In this document: one piece after another, positions 1 through 8,400 of the stretch
Layout: each line of letters begins with the position of its first letter
How positions within the stretch are numbered: position 1 is the stretch's first letter
Origin: an uncultured Planctomycetaceae bacterium
GTDB taxonomy: Bacteria > Planctomycetota > Planctomycetia > Planctomycetales > Planctomycetaceae
Assembly: GCA_937952455.1 (NCBI GenBank)
Contig: CALFYU010000156.1
Coordinates: forward strand, 1 to 20,818
Length of the DNA stretch: 20,818 bases
Direction: 5' to 3'
Program-made: the position numbers and the translations under genes
Notes under the pieces: generated by a model
The model's database searches: none
Seen by the model: the letters and a program-made list of their open reading frames with translations, nothing else
Told to the model about the DNA's origin: nothing

Positions 1-1105
1 CTTGCTGTGTCAGACGAACAGAATTGCGCTGCGTTTGAATTTGACCGCGATGCCCGAGCCAGCGTATCACCAAACGAAATGAAAACGAATCGGCCAGGAG
101 GATCGACTGTAGGGTTGGCAAGTCGTTCGATGGGCCGTCTTCGCGTTCCTGCAGCCTGTACAGCATCGCGACAACGTCGTCGGCGAGGATTCGCAATGCG
201 AGCAGCCGCCGCCGCACGAAGCGCGTGGCGATTCCATGCCGCGGGCCGAATAGGGCGCACAGCAGCAACAGCACTCCCGCGACGACTGCCATCATTCCAG
301 CCGTGGTTGTACTGCGATAACCGAACCAACCGGGGACTTCCAACGCGGCGATATGGCCCAACACAGCCGAGACGATCGCCAACCCCACGCTCAGCAGGAT
401 CATGCGGCTCAAGCGATCCGTGAGCATATAGGCCGCTGCCGGTGGCACGATAAACATGGCCACGACCAAAATGTTGCCCACACTCTCAAAACTGGCGACC
501 GCGGTCACCGCAACGAGAACCATTAACAGGTAGTGCAATAGGTTCGCGCTGAAGCCGGTGGTCGTTGCCAGCGAGGGATCAAACGAACTGATTTTGAGCT
601 CTTTGAAAAACAGCGTGACGAAAGCGGCATTGATAATCGTGACCACCCCCAGCACGAGAACCGCGCGCGGGATTTCCATTCCAGCGATCGGCATGGTGTC
701 CAACGGCGTGAACTCCAGCGCCCCGTAGAGCACGCAGTCGGCATCGAGATGCACGTGGTCGGCGGCCTGCACGATCATCACCAGGCCGAGAGCAAACAAC
801 GACGTGAAGACCACGCCCATCGACGCCCCTTCGTCGACCTTGCCAAACTTGCGAATCCATTCGGTGAACAGCGCCGTTAATGCGCCGACCACAATCGCTC
901 CCAAGAACATGGGCAGACTGCTCCGCGACTCGCTGATAAAAAAGGCCACCGCCAGCCCCGGCAAAACCGCGTGCGTGATCGCATCCCCCAACATGCTCAT
1001 TCGCCGCAAAACGAGGAAATTCCCCAATAGTGCCGCCGCCACGGCGCACAGCACGCCGGCTAGAACGATCCAGCCGTCAAGCTGCCAACTCCAACTGGAC
1101 ATCAT
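1..1105 (-). CDS. Metal ABC transporter permease (second permease), 3' end cut by window edge
   Basis: Integral membrane permease of the ABC-3 family (MntB/ZnuB/TroD type), which would form the channel for Mn, Zn or Fe together with the other permease and the ATPase. The frame is open from an ATG at 1105 to the window edge (368 codons visible). The first ~290 residues are a run of hydrophobic helices with the family motifs LRRMSMLGDAITHAVLPG and FKELKISSFDP. After the last helix comes a soluble tail whose end (RLVIRWLGHRGQIQTQRNSVRLTQQ) resembles the winged-helix part of DtxR/MntR proteins and matches the tail of the upstream permease, so both permeases appear to carry this extension. Its ATG overlaps the stop of the upstream permease by 4 nt (ATGA), and GGAGGGG sits just upstream, so translation is probably coupled. 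The permease call is sure; the metal is inferred. Confidence 0.9.
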   Translation of the reverse strand, partial: MMSSWSWQLDGWIVLAGVLCAVAAALLGNFLVLRRMSMLGDAITHAVLPGLAVAFFISESRSSLPMFLGAIVVGALTALFTEWIRKFGKVDEGASMGVVFTSLFALGLVMIVQAADHVHLDADCVLYGALEFTPLDTMPIAGMEIPRAVLVLGVVTIINAAFVTLFFKELKISSFDPSLATTTGFSANLLHYLLMVLVAVTAVASFESVGNILVVAMFIVPPAAAYMLTDRLSRMILLSVGLAIVSAVLGHIAALEVPGWFGYRSTTTAGMMAVVAGVLLLLCALFGPRHGIATRFVRRRLLALRILADDVVAMLYRLQEREDGPSNDLPTLQSILLADSFSFRLVIRWLGHRGQIQTQRNSVRLTQQ

Positions 1106-2643
1106 GCCCCTCCCTGTTCGGACGGGGAGACCGATTCCGGCGATTCGTGGAGTGGATGCGGACTCTCCGGAATCGATGCGTGCTTGCGCTCCAGCAGGGA
1201 CTCCAGCTCGGCGATGATCTCCGGCTCCAGAACGTGCTCGATCGCGTCCGCATCGCGATCAACCCGGCTGGGGGCGATTTCGGCATAGGACATTAAATAC
1301 AATTCCCACAACCGGTGCTGTCGCGTGAGTCGCGCCGCTTCGATCGCCCCCCGCCGCGTGAGACGCACCCGGTCGCGGTCCCAGTCGACCATTCCGTCGG
1401 CACGCGCGCGGCGTATCGTTCGAAATAAGCGCCGCTTTGACCAACTGCGCATATCCAACAAGTCTTCGACGCCGAACGACTCGTGCTGGTCCGTGGCATG
1501 ACGCGCCCCGGCGGTGTGTGAAGACTCCTCCTGCAGTTCAAATAGTGCCCGCAGCAGGTGCTGTCGGTCAACGGAACGATTCAGCTGCATGCGTTTGCGG
1601 ATCCGCACCGAGAGACCGCGTGCTGACCCGAAGGCCATGCTCACCACGAACAGGGCTGTGCAAACCAGCACGATCATTGCGCCGGAGGGCAGCTTGGAAA
1701 ACAGCGCGCTCGTCTCGGCCCCCAACAGTCCGCTGGCGGCACCAATGCCCCCGGAGATCAGGAACATCCGTCCGAGTCTTTCGGTCCAAAATCGCGCCGA
1801 GGCGGCCGGAATGATCAACAGCGCGATCATCAGGATCAGACCAACCGCCTGCAGGCCAACAATCGTCACCATGACGACCAGGGCCATGAGCGTCATGTCC
1901 AGTCGCGTCACTGGGTAGCCCCGCGAGCCCGCGAAGTCGTCGTCGAAACACAGCAGCTTCAGTTCCTTAAACAGCAACAGACAAGCCACGATACAAACAG
2001 ACGCGGCGGCGGCGATCAACTGCGTGTCCGCCCGCGCCATGGAGGCGGTTTTGCCGTAGATAAAGGACTCCAGTCCCGCAGCATGTCCCGTCTTCATCTG
2101 CTGAATCACCCCCAGCAATGCCACGCCGCCGCCGAAAAATACGCTGAGCACGGCCCCCAGGGCGGTGTCTTCCTTCAGACGCGTCAGTCGCCCGATCGCC
2201 AAAATGGCGGCGACCCCCACCAACCCGCTGGCCGTGGCGCCGATCAACAACACGAACATGGACTTCGCGCCCAGCCCCCAATGCGTCGCCAGTATGAAGG
2301 CCAGGGCGATCCCCGGAAGCGTGGAATGGCTCAAGGCGTCTCCCATCAACGCCCGTTTTCTCAGTAGGGTAAAGCTGCCGACCATTCCCGCGGCGCAGCC
2401 GAGCAGCGTCGTCCCCAGCACGACAATCCGCACGTTGTAATCCTGCAGCGTAACCACGCGACGGAACTCGGCCGACGTGGGCCATGCCGCGGAACGGCCC
2501 GCGATTGAGCGATCCGAGCGGATCTCGTGGCCGCGGTCAGCATCGGGAGGTTGTGCCCCCGCCCCGCCGGGCAAGCAACACACGAGAACCGCGGCGGCGA
2601 TCAGTCGTCTCAAAGAACAAACTCGGCGGCCGCGGATTCTCAC
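1102..2643 (-). CDS. Metal ABC transporter permease with C-terminal DtxR/MntR-like domain
   Basis: Inner-membrane permease of the ABC-3 family, 513 aa against roughly 270-300 for a plain family member. The GTG start overlaps the ATPase stop by 4 nt (GTGA). Residues ~1-30 look like a signal peptide (Arg-rich start, hydrophobic core, AGAQ). After a linker, residues ~75-350 carry the permease helices with LRKRALMGDALSHSTLPG and FKELKLLCFDDDF. Residues ~360-490 resemble a DtxR/MntR repressor: a winged-helix stretch (RLFRTIRRARADGMVDW, RVRLTRRG) followed by a metal-binding-like stretch with His443, Asp466, Glu469 and His470. These last match the MntR ligands on the same locus, with Asp replacing one Glu. 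I see no equivalent of the N-terminal Asp/Glu ligand pair. The tail may sense metal in the cytoplasm, but that is inference. Confidence 0.92.
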   Translation of the reverse strand: MRIRGRRVCSLRRLIAAAVLVCCLPGGAGAQPPDADRGHEIRSDRSIAGRSAAWPTSAEFRRVVTLQDYNVRIVVLGTTLLGCAAGMVGSFTLLRKRALMGDALSHSTLPGIALAFILATHWGLGAKSMFVLLIGATASGLVGVAAILAIGRLTRLKEDTALGAVLSVFFGGGVALLGVIQQMKTGHAAGLESFIYGKTASMARADTQLIAAAASVCIVACLLLFKELKLLCFDDDFAGSRGYPVTRLDMTLMALVVMVTIVGLQAVGLILMIALLIIPAASARFWTERLGRMFLISGGIGAASGLLGAETSALFSKLPSGAMIVLVCTALFVVSMAFGSARGLSVRIRKRMQLNRSVDRQHLLRALFELQEESSHTAGARHATDQHESFGVEDLLDMRSWSKRRLFRTIRRARADGMVDWDRDRVRLTRRGAIEAARLTRQHRLWELYLMSYAEIAPSRVDRDADAIEHVLEPEIIAELESLLERKHASIPESPHPLHESPESVSPSEQGGA

Positions 2644-3488
2644 AATGAACCTTCCTGCCGACGCATGGCCGCACTCACCTCCTCCAGCAGCGTCAGCCGT
2701 CCGCCGTAGGTTTTCTGCAGGTTTTCCGGGGTGAACGTCTCGCTGACCGGACCGTGCGCGACGATTCTCATGTTCAATAGCACGACATGGTCGAAGTACT
2801 CGGGAACCGTTTGCAGATCGTGATGGATCACGACGGCCGTTTTACCGCGCTGTTTCATTTCGTTGAGTAATTCGACAATCGCGCGCTCCGTGGCAGCGTC
2901 GACCGCCGCAAACGGTTCATCCATCAGATACAGATCAGCGTCCTGCACCAGTGCGCGCGCCAGAAACGTGCGCTGCTGCTGTCCGCCAGAAAGCTGACTA
3001 ATCTGGCGGGAGGCGAGGTCAGCGATCCCCACGCGATGCAGTGCGTCCATCGCCATTTGCCTGTGCTTCTTGCGGACCGGGCGGCACCAACCGATCTCGC
3101 GGTAAAGCCCCATGGTCACGACGTCCAGTGCATCGACGGGAAAATCCCAATCCACGCTTTCGCGCTGTGGAACGTAGCCGACGCGATCGCGATTGCGGCG
3201 ATACGACTCGCCGAAGACTTCCACGCGCCCCGACGCGCGGGGGATCAGGTCCATCACGGCCTTCAGCAGCGTGCTCTTGCCGGCCCCGTTGGGGCCCACA
3301 ATTCCGACCAGCGATCCGGGTGGCACGTCAAACCCCACATCCCACACCACAGGCTTGCGGTCGTAGGCCACCGTCAGGTCATACACCGAAAGCGGCACCG
3401 TGCCGTTGCCGGTTCGGCCGCCGTTGGGCGCAGCGGCGGGCGGCGCGGGACTGGACGCAGCCGATGGGGGAGTCGATTCGTTAGCCAC
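2640..3488 (-). CDS. Metal ABC transporter ATP-binding protein
   Basis: Cytoplasmic ATPase that would power the metal importer (MntB/ZnuC type). It shows Walker A (GPNGAGKST), a Q-loop region (YVPQRESVDWDFP), the ABC signature (LSGGQQQR), Walker B (LYLMDEP) and the switch His (VIHHD). The frame stays open upstream as far as 3680, but that would overlap the binding-protein gene by 176 nt and gives no homologous sequence. I chose the GTG at 3488, 16 nt after the binding-protein stop, giving 282 aa. The first ~35 residues are Pro/Ala-rich and look like a disordered lead-in. The gene is third-to-last in the operon, and its stop overlaps the GTG of the first permease. The exact start is the least certain point. 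Confidence 0.9.
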   Translation of the reverse strand: MANESTPPSAASSPAPPAAAPNGGRTGNGTVPLSVYDLTVAYDRKPVVWDVGFDVPPGSLVGIVGPNGAGKSTLLKAVMDLIPRASGRVEVFGESYRRNRDRVGYVPQRESVDWDFPVDALDVVTMGLYREIGWCRPVRKKHRQMAMDALHRVGIADLASRQISQLSGGQQQRTFLARALVQDADLYLMDEPFAAVDAATERAIVELLNEMKQRGKTAVVIHHDLQTVPEYFDHVVLLNMRIVAHGPVSETFTPENLQKTYGGRLTLLEEVSAAMRRQEGSL

Positions 3489-3504
3489 GGGAAAAGGTTC
3501 CGTT

Positions 3505-4503
3505 TCAATGCGAAAGCTTGCCGTTGAGCCCCTGTTCGGGAGCGTCCCCGCCCAGCGCACGGGTAATCGTCGTGATGTTGTGATCCAGCATGCCGATGTA
3601 AGTCCCCTCGTAGGTGCCATCGGGCCCCATGGCATCAGAAAACAGTTCGCCGCCGACCGAAACGTCATGCCCTTGCGCACGGGCCCCTTCGATCAGCGAG
3701 TCGATGCTCTTGCGGGGTACGCTGCTTTCGATGAACACGGCGCGAACGTTCTTGGTGACGAGCATGTTCACCAGTGCGCTCACACGCTGCAGACCCGCCT
3801 CCGACTCCGTCGAGATCCCCTGAATGCCCTGGACGTCCAATCCATAAGCCCGTCCGAGGTAGTTGAAGGCGTCGTGAGACGTCACCAGCACGCGACTCTC
3901 TGCGGGAATGCTGCCGATGGATTTCAATCCATAGTCATGCAAGATGGCTAGTCGTGCTTTGAACGATTTTGCGTTCGCCTCAAATTCCGCCGCATGCCCG
4001 GGATCGAACTCGGACAATCCGCTGGCCACCACATCCACACATTGCGACCATGCGGAAACGTCCATCCACACATGCGGATCGTAATGGCCGGCGAAGTCCT
4101 CCGGCTCCAACAGCACCGACTCATCAATCGCTTCGGTCACCGCGATCACCGGCCGTGCGCGGGCCATCTTAATCAACGTGTCGGACATCTTGCCTTCGAG
4201 CATCAGCCCCGAGTAAAAGACGACGTCCGCCGAACTGAGCGCCTGGACGTCGTCGCGGGTCGCTTTGTAAAGGTGCGGGTCCACTCCCGATCCGCAGATC
4301 TGCGTCACATCGACGAACTCGCCTCCCACCTCCCGCACCAGATCGGCCACCATGCCGACGGTCGCCACGACGCCGATGCGGCCGCTTTTCCCCCGGCCGC
4401 CCGCCGGATTGTCGGCGGCGGACGTTCCCGAAACAGAGTCCCCCGAGCCGCCGCATCCCAAGCAAAGCAGCAGGCCGATCGTTGTCAGTAGTAGACGCCT
4501 CAT
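3505..4503 (-). CDS. Metal-binding lipoprotein of the ABC importer (TroA/ZnuA/MntA family)
   Basis: Periplasmic solute-binding protein that would capture the metal and deliver it to the permeases, 332 aa. The N-terminus has a lipoprotein-like signal ending at Cys17 (LLCLGC), followed by a Gly/Ser linker. The cluster A-I ligands are recognisable: His77 (VDPHLYKAT), His144 (YDPHVWMD), His210 (TSHDAFNYLG) and Asp290 (GELFSDAMG). This His-His-His-Asp set is that of TroA. PsaA/MntC-type Mn proteins carry Glu at the third position, so sequence alone does not decide between Mn and Zn. The neighbouring MntR-type regulator favours Mn. The ATG at 4503 is preceded by AGAGGAG. It is the first gene of the operon, and its promoter region contains the two inverted repeats at 4611-4660. 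Confidence 0.95.
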   Translation of the reverse strand: MRRLLLTTIGLLLCLGCGGSGDSVSGTSAADNPAGGRGKSGRIGVVATVGMVADLVREVGGEFVDVTQICGSGVDPHLYKATRDDVQALSSADVVFYSGLMLEGKMSDTLIKMARARPVIAVTEAIDESVLLEPEDFAGHYDPHVWMDVSAWSQCVDVVASGLSEFDPGHAAEFEANAKSFKARLAILHDYGLKSIGSIPAESRVLVTSHDAFNYLGRAYGLDVQGIQGISTESEAGLQRVSALVNMLVTKNVRAVFIESSVPRKSIDSLIEGARAQGHDVSVGGELFSDAMGPDGTYEGTYIGMLDHNITTITRALGGDAPEQGLNGKLSH

Positions 4504-4610
4504 AATGCTCCTCTGCGGTGATGCCCGATTGACATGACGGCAATCTATCGCAACGGCCGGCGGTTTACGAACTCGTCGACGCGGCGTGAGAAGCCAACCC
4601 CCGCCGGTCG

Positions 4611-4632
4611 AATTTTAGCCAACGCTAAAATT
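4611..4632. promoter_or_regulatory. DtxR/MntR-like operator 1 (9-bp inverted repeat)
   Basis: A perfect inverted repeat, AATTTTAGC / GCTAAAATT with spacer CAAC, lies in the divergent region between the binding-lipoprotein gene and mntR. Its AT-rich TTTAGC half sites resemble operators of DtxR-family repressors, and the cognate-type regulator is encoded 90 bp away. The minus-strand sequence TAAAAT within it could be the -10 of the transporter promoter. Operator function is inferred from position and symmetry. Confidence 0.72.
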
Positions 4633-4642
4633 TTTTCGTAAA

Positions 4643-4660
4643 GTGTAGCTGTTGCTAAAC
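4643..4660. promoter_or_regulatory. DtxR/MntR-like operator 2 (imperfect inverted repeat)
   Basis: GTGTAGC / GCTAAAC around spacer TGTT is a second inverted repeat with the same half-site core (TAGC-N4-GCTA) and one mismatch between the arms. Its centre is 30 bp, about three helical turns, from that of operator 1, so two repressor dimers could bind the same DNA face. It lies on the mntR side, which would allow autoregulation. Confidence 0.62.
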
Positions 4661-4722
4661 CTGACGTCAAGTGGTACGATTTCACGAACACTCTACGAAA
4701 TCCGCTTCGAGGAGAGTCGCGC

Positions 4723-5142
4723 GTGTCGAAGGCGAGTTCAAAATCTGCTCCACACCGCCGCACGCGGTCAGACCACCGGACGGAAACGGCGGAAGATTAC
4801 GTCGAGGCCATCGCCCAGACGATTCGCGAGCAGTCCGTCTGCCGGATCACAGACCTCGCCCGGCAGTTTTCGGTCAGCCACGTCACCGTGCACCGCATTA
4901 TCGAGCGATTGCAGTCCGAAGGACTGGTGGAAACGGAGCCGTATAAACCGCTTCGACTGACTCCCTCCGGCGAGCGACTCGCCACGCGCTGCCGGCGGCG
5001 CCACGAAATCGTCTATCAATTCCTGCTCGCGCTGGGAATCGACCAAGCGACGGCCGCCATCGACGCCGAGGGCATCGAACACCACGTCAGCCCAGCCACA
5101 CTGCAGCGCTTCGAGGAATTCGCTCGTCAACAGCGCGGCTGA
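4723..5142 (+). CDS. mntR: Manganese-type transcriptional regulator MntR (DtxR family)
   Basis: Cytoplasmic metal-responsive repressor, 139 aa, probably controlling the divergent metal importer. An N-terminal winged helix-turn-helix (residues ~22-90, with ITDLARQFSVSHVTVHRIIERL) is followed by a dimerisation/metal-binding domain; there is no SH3-like third domain. All six metal ligands of Bacillus subtilis MntR are present with a constant offset of 17: Asp25, Glu28, His94, Glu116, Glu119 and His120, the last three in AEGIEHHVS. This points to Mn2+ rather than the Fe2+ site of DtxR/IdeR. The GTG start at 4723 is chosen because GAGGAGAG ends 6 nt before it and no ATG fits. Two operator-like inverted repeats lie upstream. 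Confidence 0.93.
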   Translation: MSKASSKSAPHRRTRSDHRTETAEDYVEAIAQTIREQSVCRITDLARQFSVSHVTVHRIIERLQSEGLVETEPYKPLRLTPSGERLATRCRRRHEIVYQFLLALGIDQATAAIDAEGIEHHVSPATLQRFEEFARQQRG

Positions 5143-5463
5143 CGCTAAAGTCTTCAGCGAAGTCCGCCACGTGGTTAACTCCACGAGACCCGTAATGGGC
5201 AACATGGCGAACGGGACTCGCAGTACCGGTTAGGAAAGTGGTGATTCACGTTCCGAGCGGAACTCACTTGGGGGGCATCGCTACATTAATTTATTGAGCG
5301 ATTGTTGACCCGCCTTAGAATTTGCCGCTCTCAGTTTGCAGGTAGGTAGTTCGGGACCCGTTGCGCGCGCCAGGCGCCCATGCGGTGGTTTACCGTGATT
5401 CGAGGGGATGATAAGATCGGCAGCAATGATCGGGGCAAGTGCGCGGCGGGAATTGACCAATCG
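5143..5463. other. Intergenic region between mntR and the sensor kinase
   Basis: No convincing gene here. A candidate promoter for the kinase is TTTACC (5389-5394), 17 nt, TAAGAT (5412-5417), with four of six matches in each box. A second, weaker possibility is TTGAGC (5294-5299), 16 nt, TAGAAT (5316-5321). A GCTAAAG half site just after the mntR stop resembles half an operator, but it has no partner. Confidence 0.35.
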
Positions 5464-8400
5464 ATGACCATTCAGGAATGCCAGGACGTCTATCTTGACT
5501 TGCTGCGGGAATATCTGGCAGCCGGACCGACGACCGTTCCCGGGGTGTTCTCAGAATTCGGGGAAGGGGCGGCCGATGCTGGAATGTCGTCCGCGGACGT
5601 CATTGAGATTCATGAAACGGCGCTGGAGTGCCTCCGCCGCGACTGTCCCAGTTTGATCGACAAGAGCTTCGTTAAGCTTGTGAGTATCTCGTTGTCGGAG
5701 ACGCTCAATGGATACAACGCGGTCAAGTCCCGGGCTCCGTCAACCGCACCCGATTCGTTGCGCGACGTCGCGCGGCAATACACCACGACGGCCGTACCGC
5801 ATCAGATTGGCGTGTGGGATTGGGATCTGAAGTCGAATGAGTTGTTCATCGATCCCGGCTTGAAGGAAATGCTCGGTTACGCCGATCACGAGATTGAGAA
5901 TCGACCGGAGGCGTGGGCTGAGATCGTACATCCGGACGATCGTGAGCGGACGCGGACGCTGTCACAGGCGGCGTTGGATGACCGATCGCGGATGTTCGAG
6001 TTCGAACAGCGGCTGCTTCACAAGAACGGGCAAGCCTTGTGGTTTCTCTGCCGGGGCCGCACGATACGCGACAGGAACGGCGGTCCGGTGCGTCTATTGG
6101 GCACGAACACGAATATCACCGCTGCGCGGCTGGTCGCCCAGGAGATTCGCGAGGGGGTCGACCGGTATCACGCGTTGATCGAAACGGTCCCCTACGGAAT
6201 TCAGGAGATCAGCCTGGACGGGATCGTGCTGTATTGCAACTCCGCCTGTGATCGGATGTTGGGATATCGACCGGGCGAACGGATCGGCCGCTCAGTGCTC
6301 GATTTGTTGCCCACGCAAGAAGAAGCCGATGATTTTTGCCGCTATTTTCAAATGTGCAAAACCGTGCAGCCGCCGGCGACACCGCTCATCACGCGCCACC
6401 GCACGGCGGAGGGCCGAATATTTGACGTCCAGATGGACTGGAACTACAAGCGGGATGCCACTGGAGCGGTTGTCGGTTATATTTCGGTCATTACGGACAT
6501 TACCGATCGGCGGAACTATGAGGCGTCATTGCGTGATGCGCGCGACGAGTTGGAGCAGCGGGTCGCCGAGCGGACGGCCGCGTTAGAAGCGTCCGAGTCG
6601 CGATGGCGCTCAATGGTGCAAGCTGCGCCGGACTATCTGGTTACAGTCGATCGTGACGCGCGGATAACGTATGCGAATCGCACGCCGGTCGGCGTGCCGG
6701 GAGAATTGCTGCACGGTCGGTGTGTGTTCGATCTGGCAGACGCGGCCTATCGTGACGAACTTCGCACTCTGCTAAACGACGTGTTCACCACCGGTGAATT
6801 CGCGAGCGTCGAGGCGTTGGCCCGCGGTCCCAAAGGGAAGCGGCATTGGTACAGCATGCGTTACGGTCCGATTTTTCGCGACGGGACCGTCGACGGCGTG
6901 TCGATCTTTGCGACGGACATCCACGAGCGCAAGCAGTCCGAGGCATTGTTGCACGAAGCGCATCAGGTGTTGGAGGCGATCTTTGAAAATACCCAGTTTA
7001 TGATCGCATATCTGGATGCGGAGTTTGTCTATTTCACGGCCAACCGCGCCTGGTCGGCCGCGGCGGCCGAGGGGATTTGTCCGCCGTTTTCCGCCGGAGA
7101 GAATTTTTTCGACATCTACCCCGACGAAGAGCTGCACGCAATCTTCGAGTCGGTCGTTGCGTCGGTCGAGCCGCACTCGGAATGGGCACGACCCTTTCAT
7201 AACTATCTGGGCGAGCAAAAGCGGACGACTTATTGGAATTGGACATTGGCCCCCGTCAAAGGCCGCGACGGCAAGGCGGTTGGCTTGATCATGACGCTGT
7301 TGGACGTGACCGACCGCGTGCTCGCTGAACAGACGCTGCGCAAAAGCGAGGAACGTCTCCAAGCGGCACAGCAGATGGCGCATCTGGGGAATTGGGATTG
7401 GAACTTGCAGACGGGACACGTCGAATGGTCCGACGAGATGTTTCGCATTTTCGAAGTGAATCCCGAAAACTTTAAAGGATCGTTCGAAGCGTTCTTAAGA
7501 ACAGTGCATCCCGACGACCGGGAGAACGTCCGCGACACGTTCACCAACGCCATGGAAAACACCGGGCGGTATAGCATCGACTACCGCGTCGTGCTTCCCA
7601 GTGGGACCGAGAAGTTTCTGCACGGACAGGCCCAAGTCACGTTTGACGAGCGCGGCAAAGCGAAATTGATTTCGGGAACGACGCAGGACGTGACGGCGCG
7701 AATGAAGGCGGCCGAGCAGCTGCGGCAAAGCGAATCGCTGCAGCGGGCGATCTTGGAAGCGATCCCGGATATGATTTTTCGCATGGATCGCGACGGGACG
7801 ATTCTCGATTTCATTCCCGCGGCAGAAACGCCGCCGTTTTTGCCGCCCAGTGAGTTTTTGGGCAAGAAGGTCGAAGACGTTTTGCCTCCGGAAGTCGCCC
7901 GGTTGTGTGCCGAAGCGCAAGTCCGAGCGGCTGAGACCGGAAACGTGGAGGTGATCGAGTACCGCCTGGACGTCGATGGGCAACCGCACGATTTCGAAGC
8001 ACGGATTCTGGTCGGTGCCAAGGAAGATATGCTCTCAATTGTGCGCGACGTGTCGGCGGAGCGTCAGGCGGAGGAGCGCAACCGACGACACCGCGACGAA
8101 TTGGCCCACGTGACGCGACTGAGTACGATGGGCGAAATGGCCACCGGGATCGCGCACGAGCTGAACCAGCCCATGTCGGGAATCGCCTCCTATGCGGCGG
8201 CCTGTTTGATGATTCTGGATTCGGCCGAGTCGACACCGCAATCTGCCACGTTGGTTGACATCATCAACAAGATCGAATCCCAGGCGCAGCGCGCCGGAGA
8301 AATCGTGCGCCGATTGCGAAAGCTGGTCGTCCGCCGCGATTCGTTGTATCATGCGGTAGACCTTATGGCGGCGATTCGCGAAGTGATGGCACTTGTTGAC

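Noticed and set aside
1..423. Plus-strand open frame of 138 codons at the window start
   Set aside because: It lies opposite the permease gene, which is open to the edge and has clear membrane-protein sequence; the plus-strand translation is Arg-rich noise.
3489..3680. Longer N-terminus for the metal ABC ATPase
   Set aside because: It would overlap the binding-protein gene by 176 nt and adds no conserved sequence; the GTG at 3488 fits the operon spacing.
6772..7419. 215-aa open frame antisense to the PAS array
   Set aside because: Shadow of the kinase coding frame, with no ribosome site or family resemblance.
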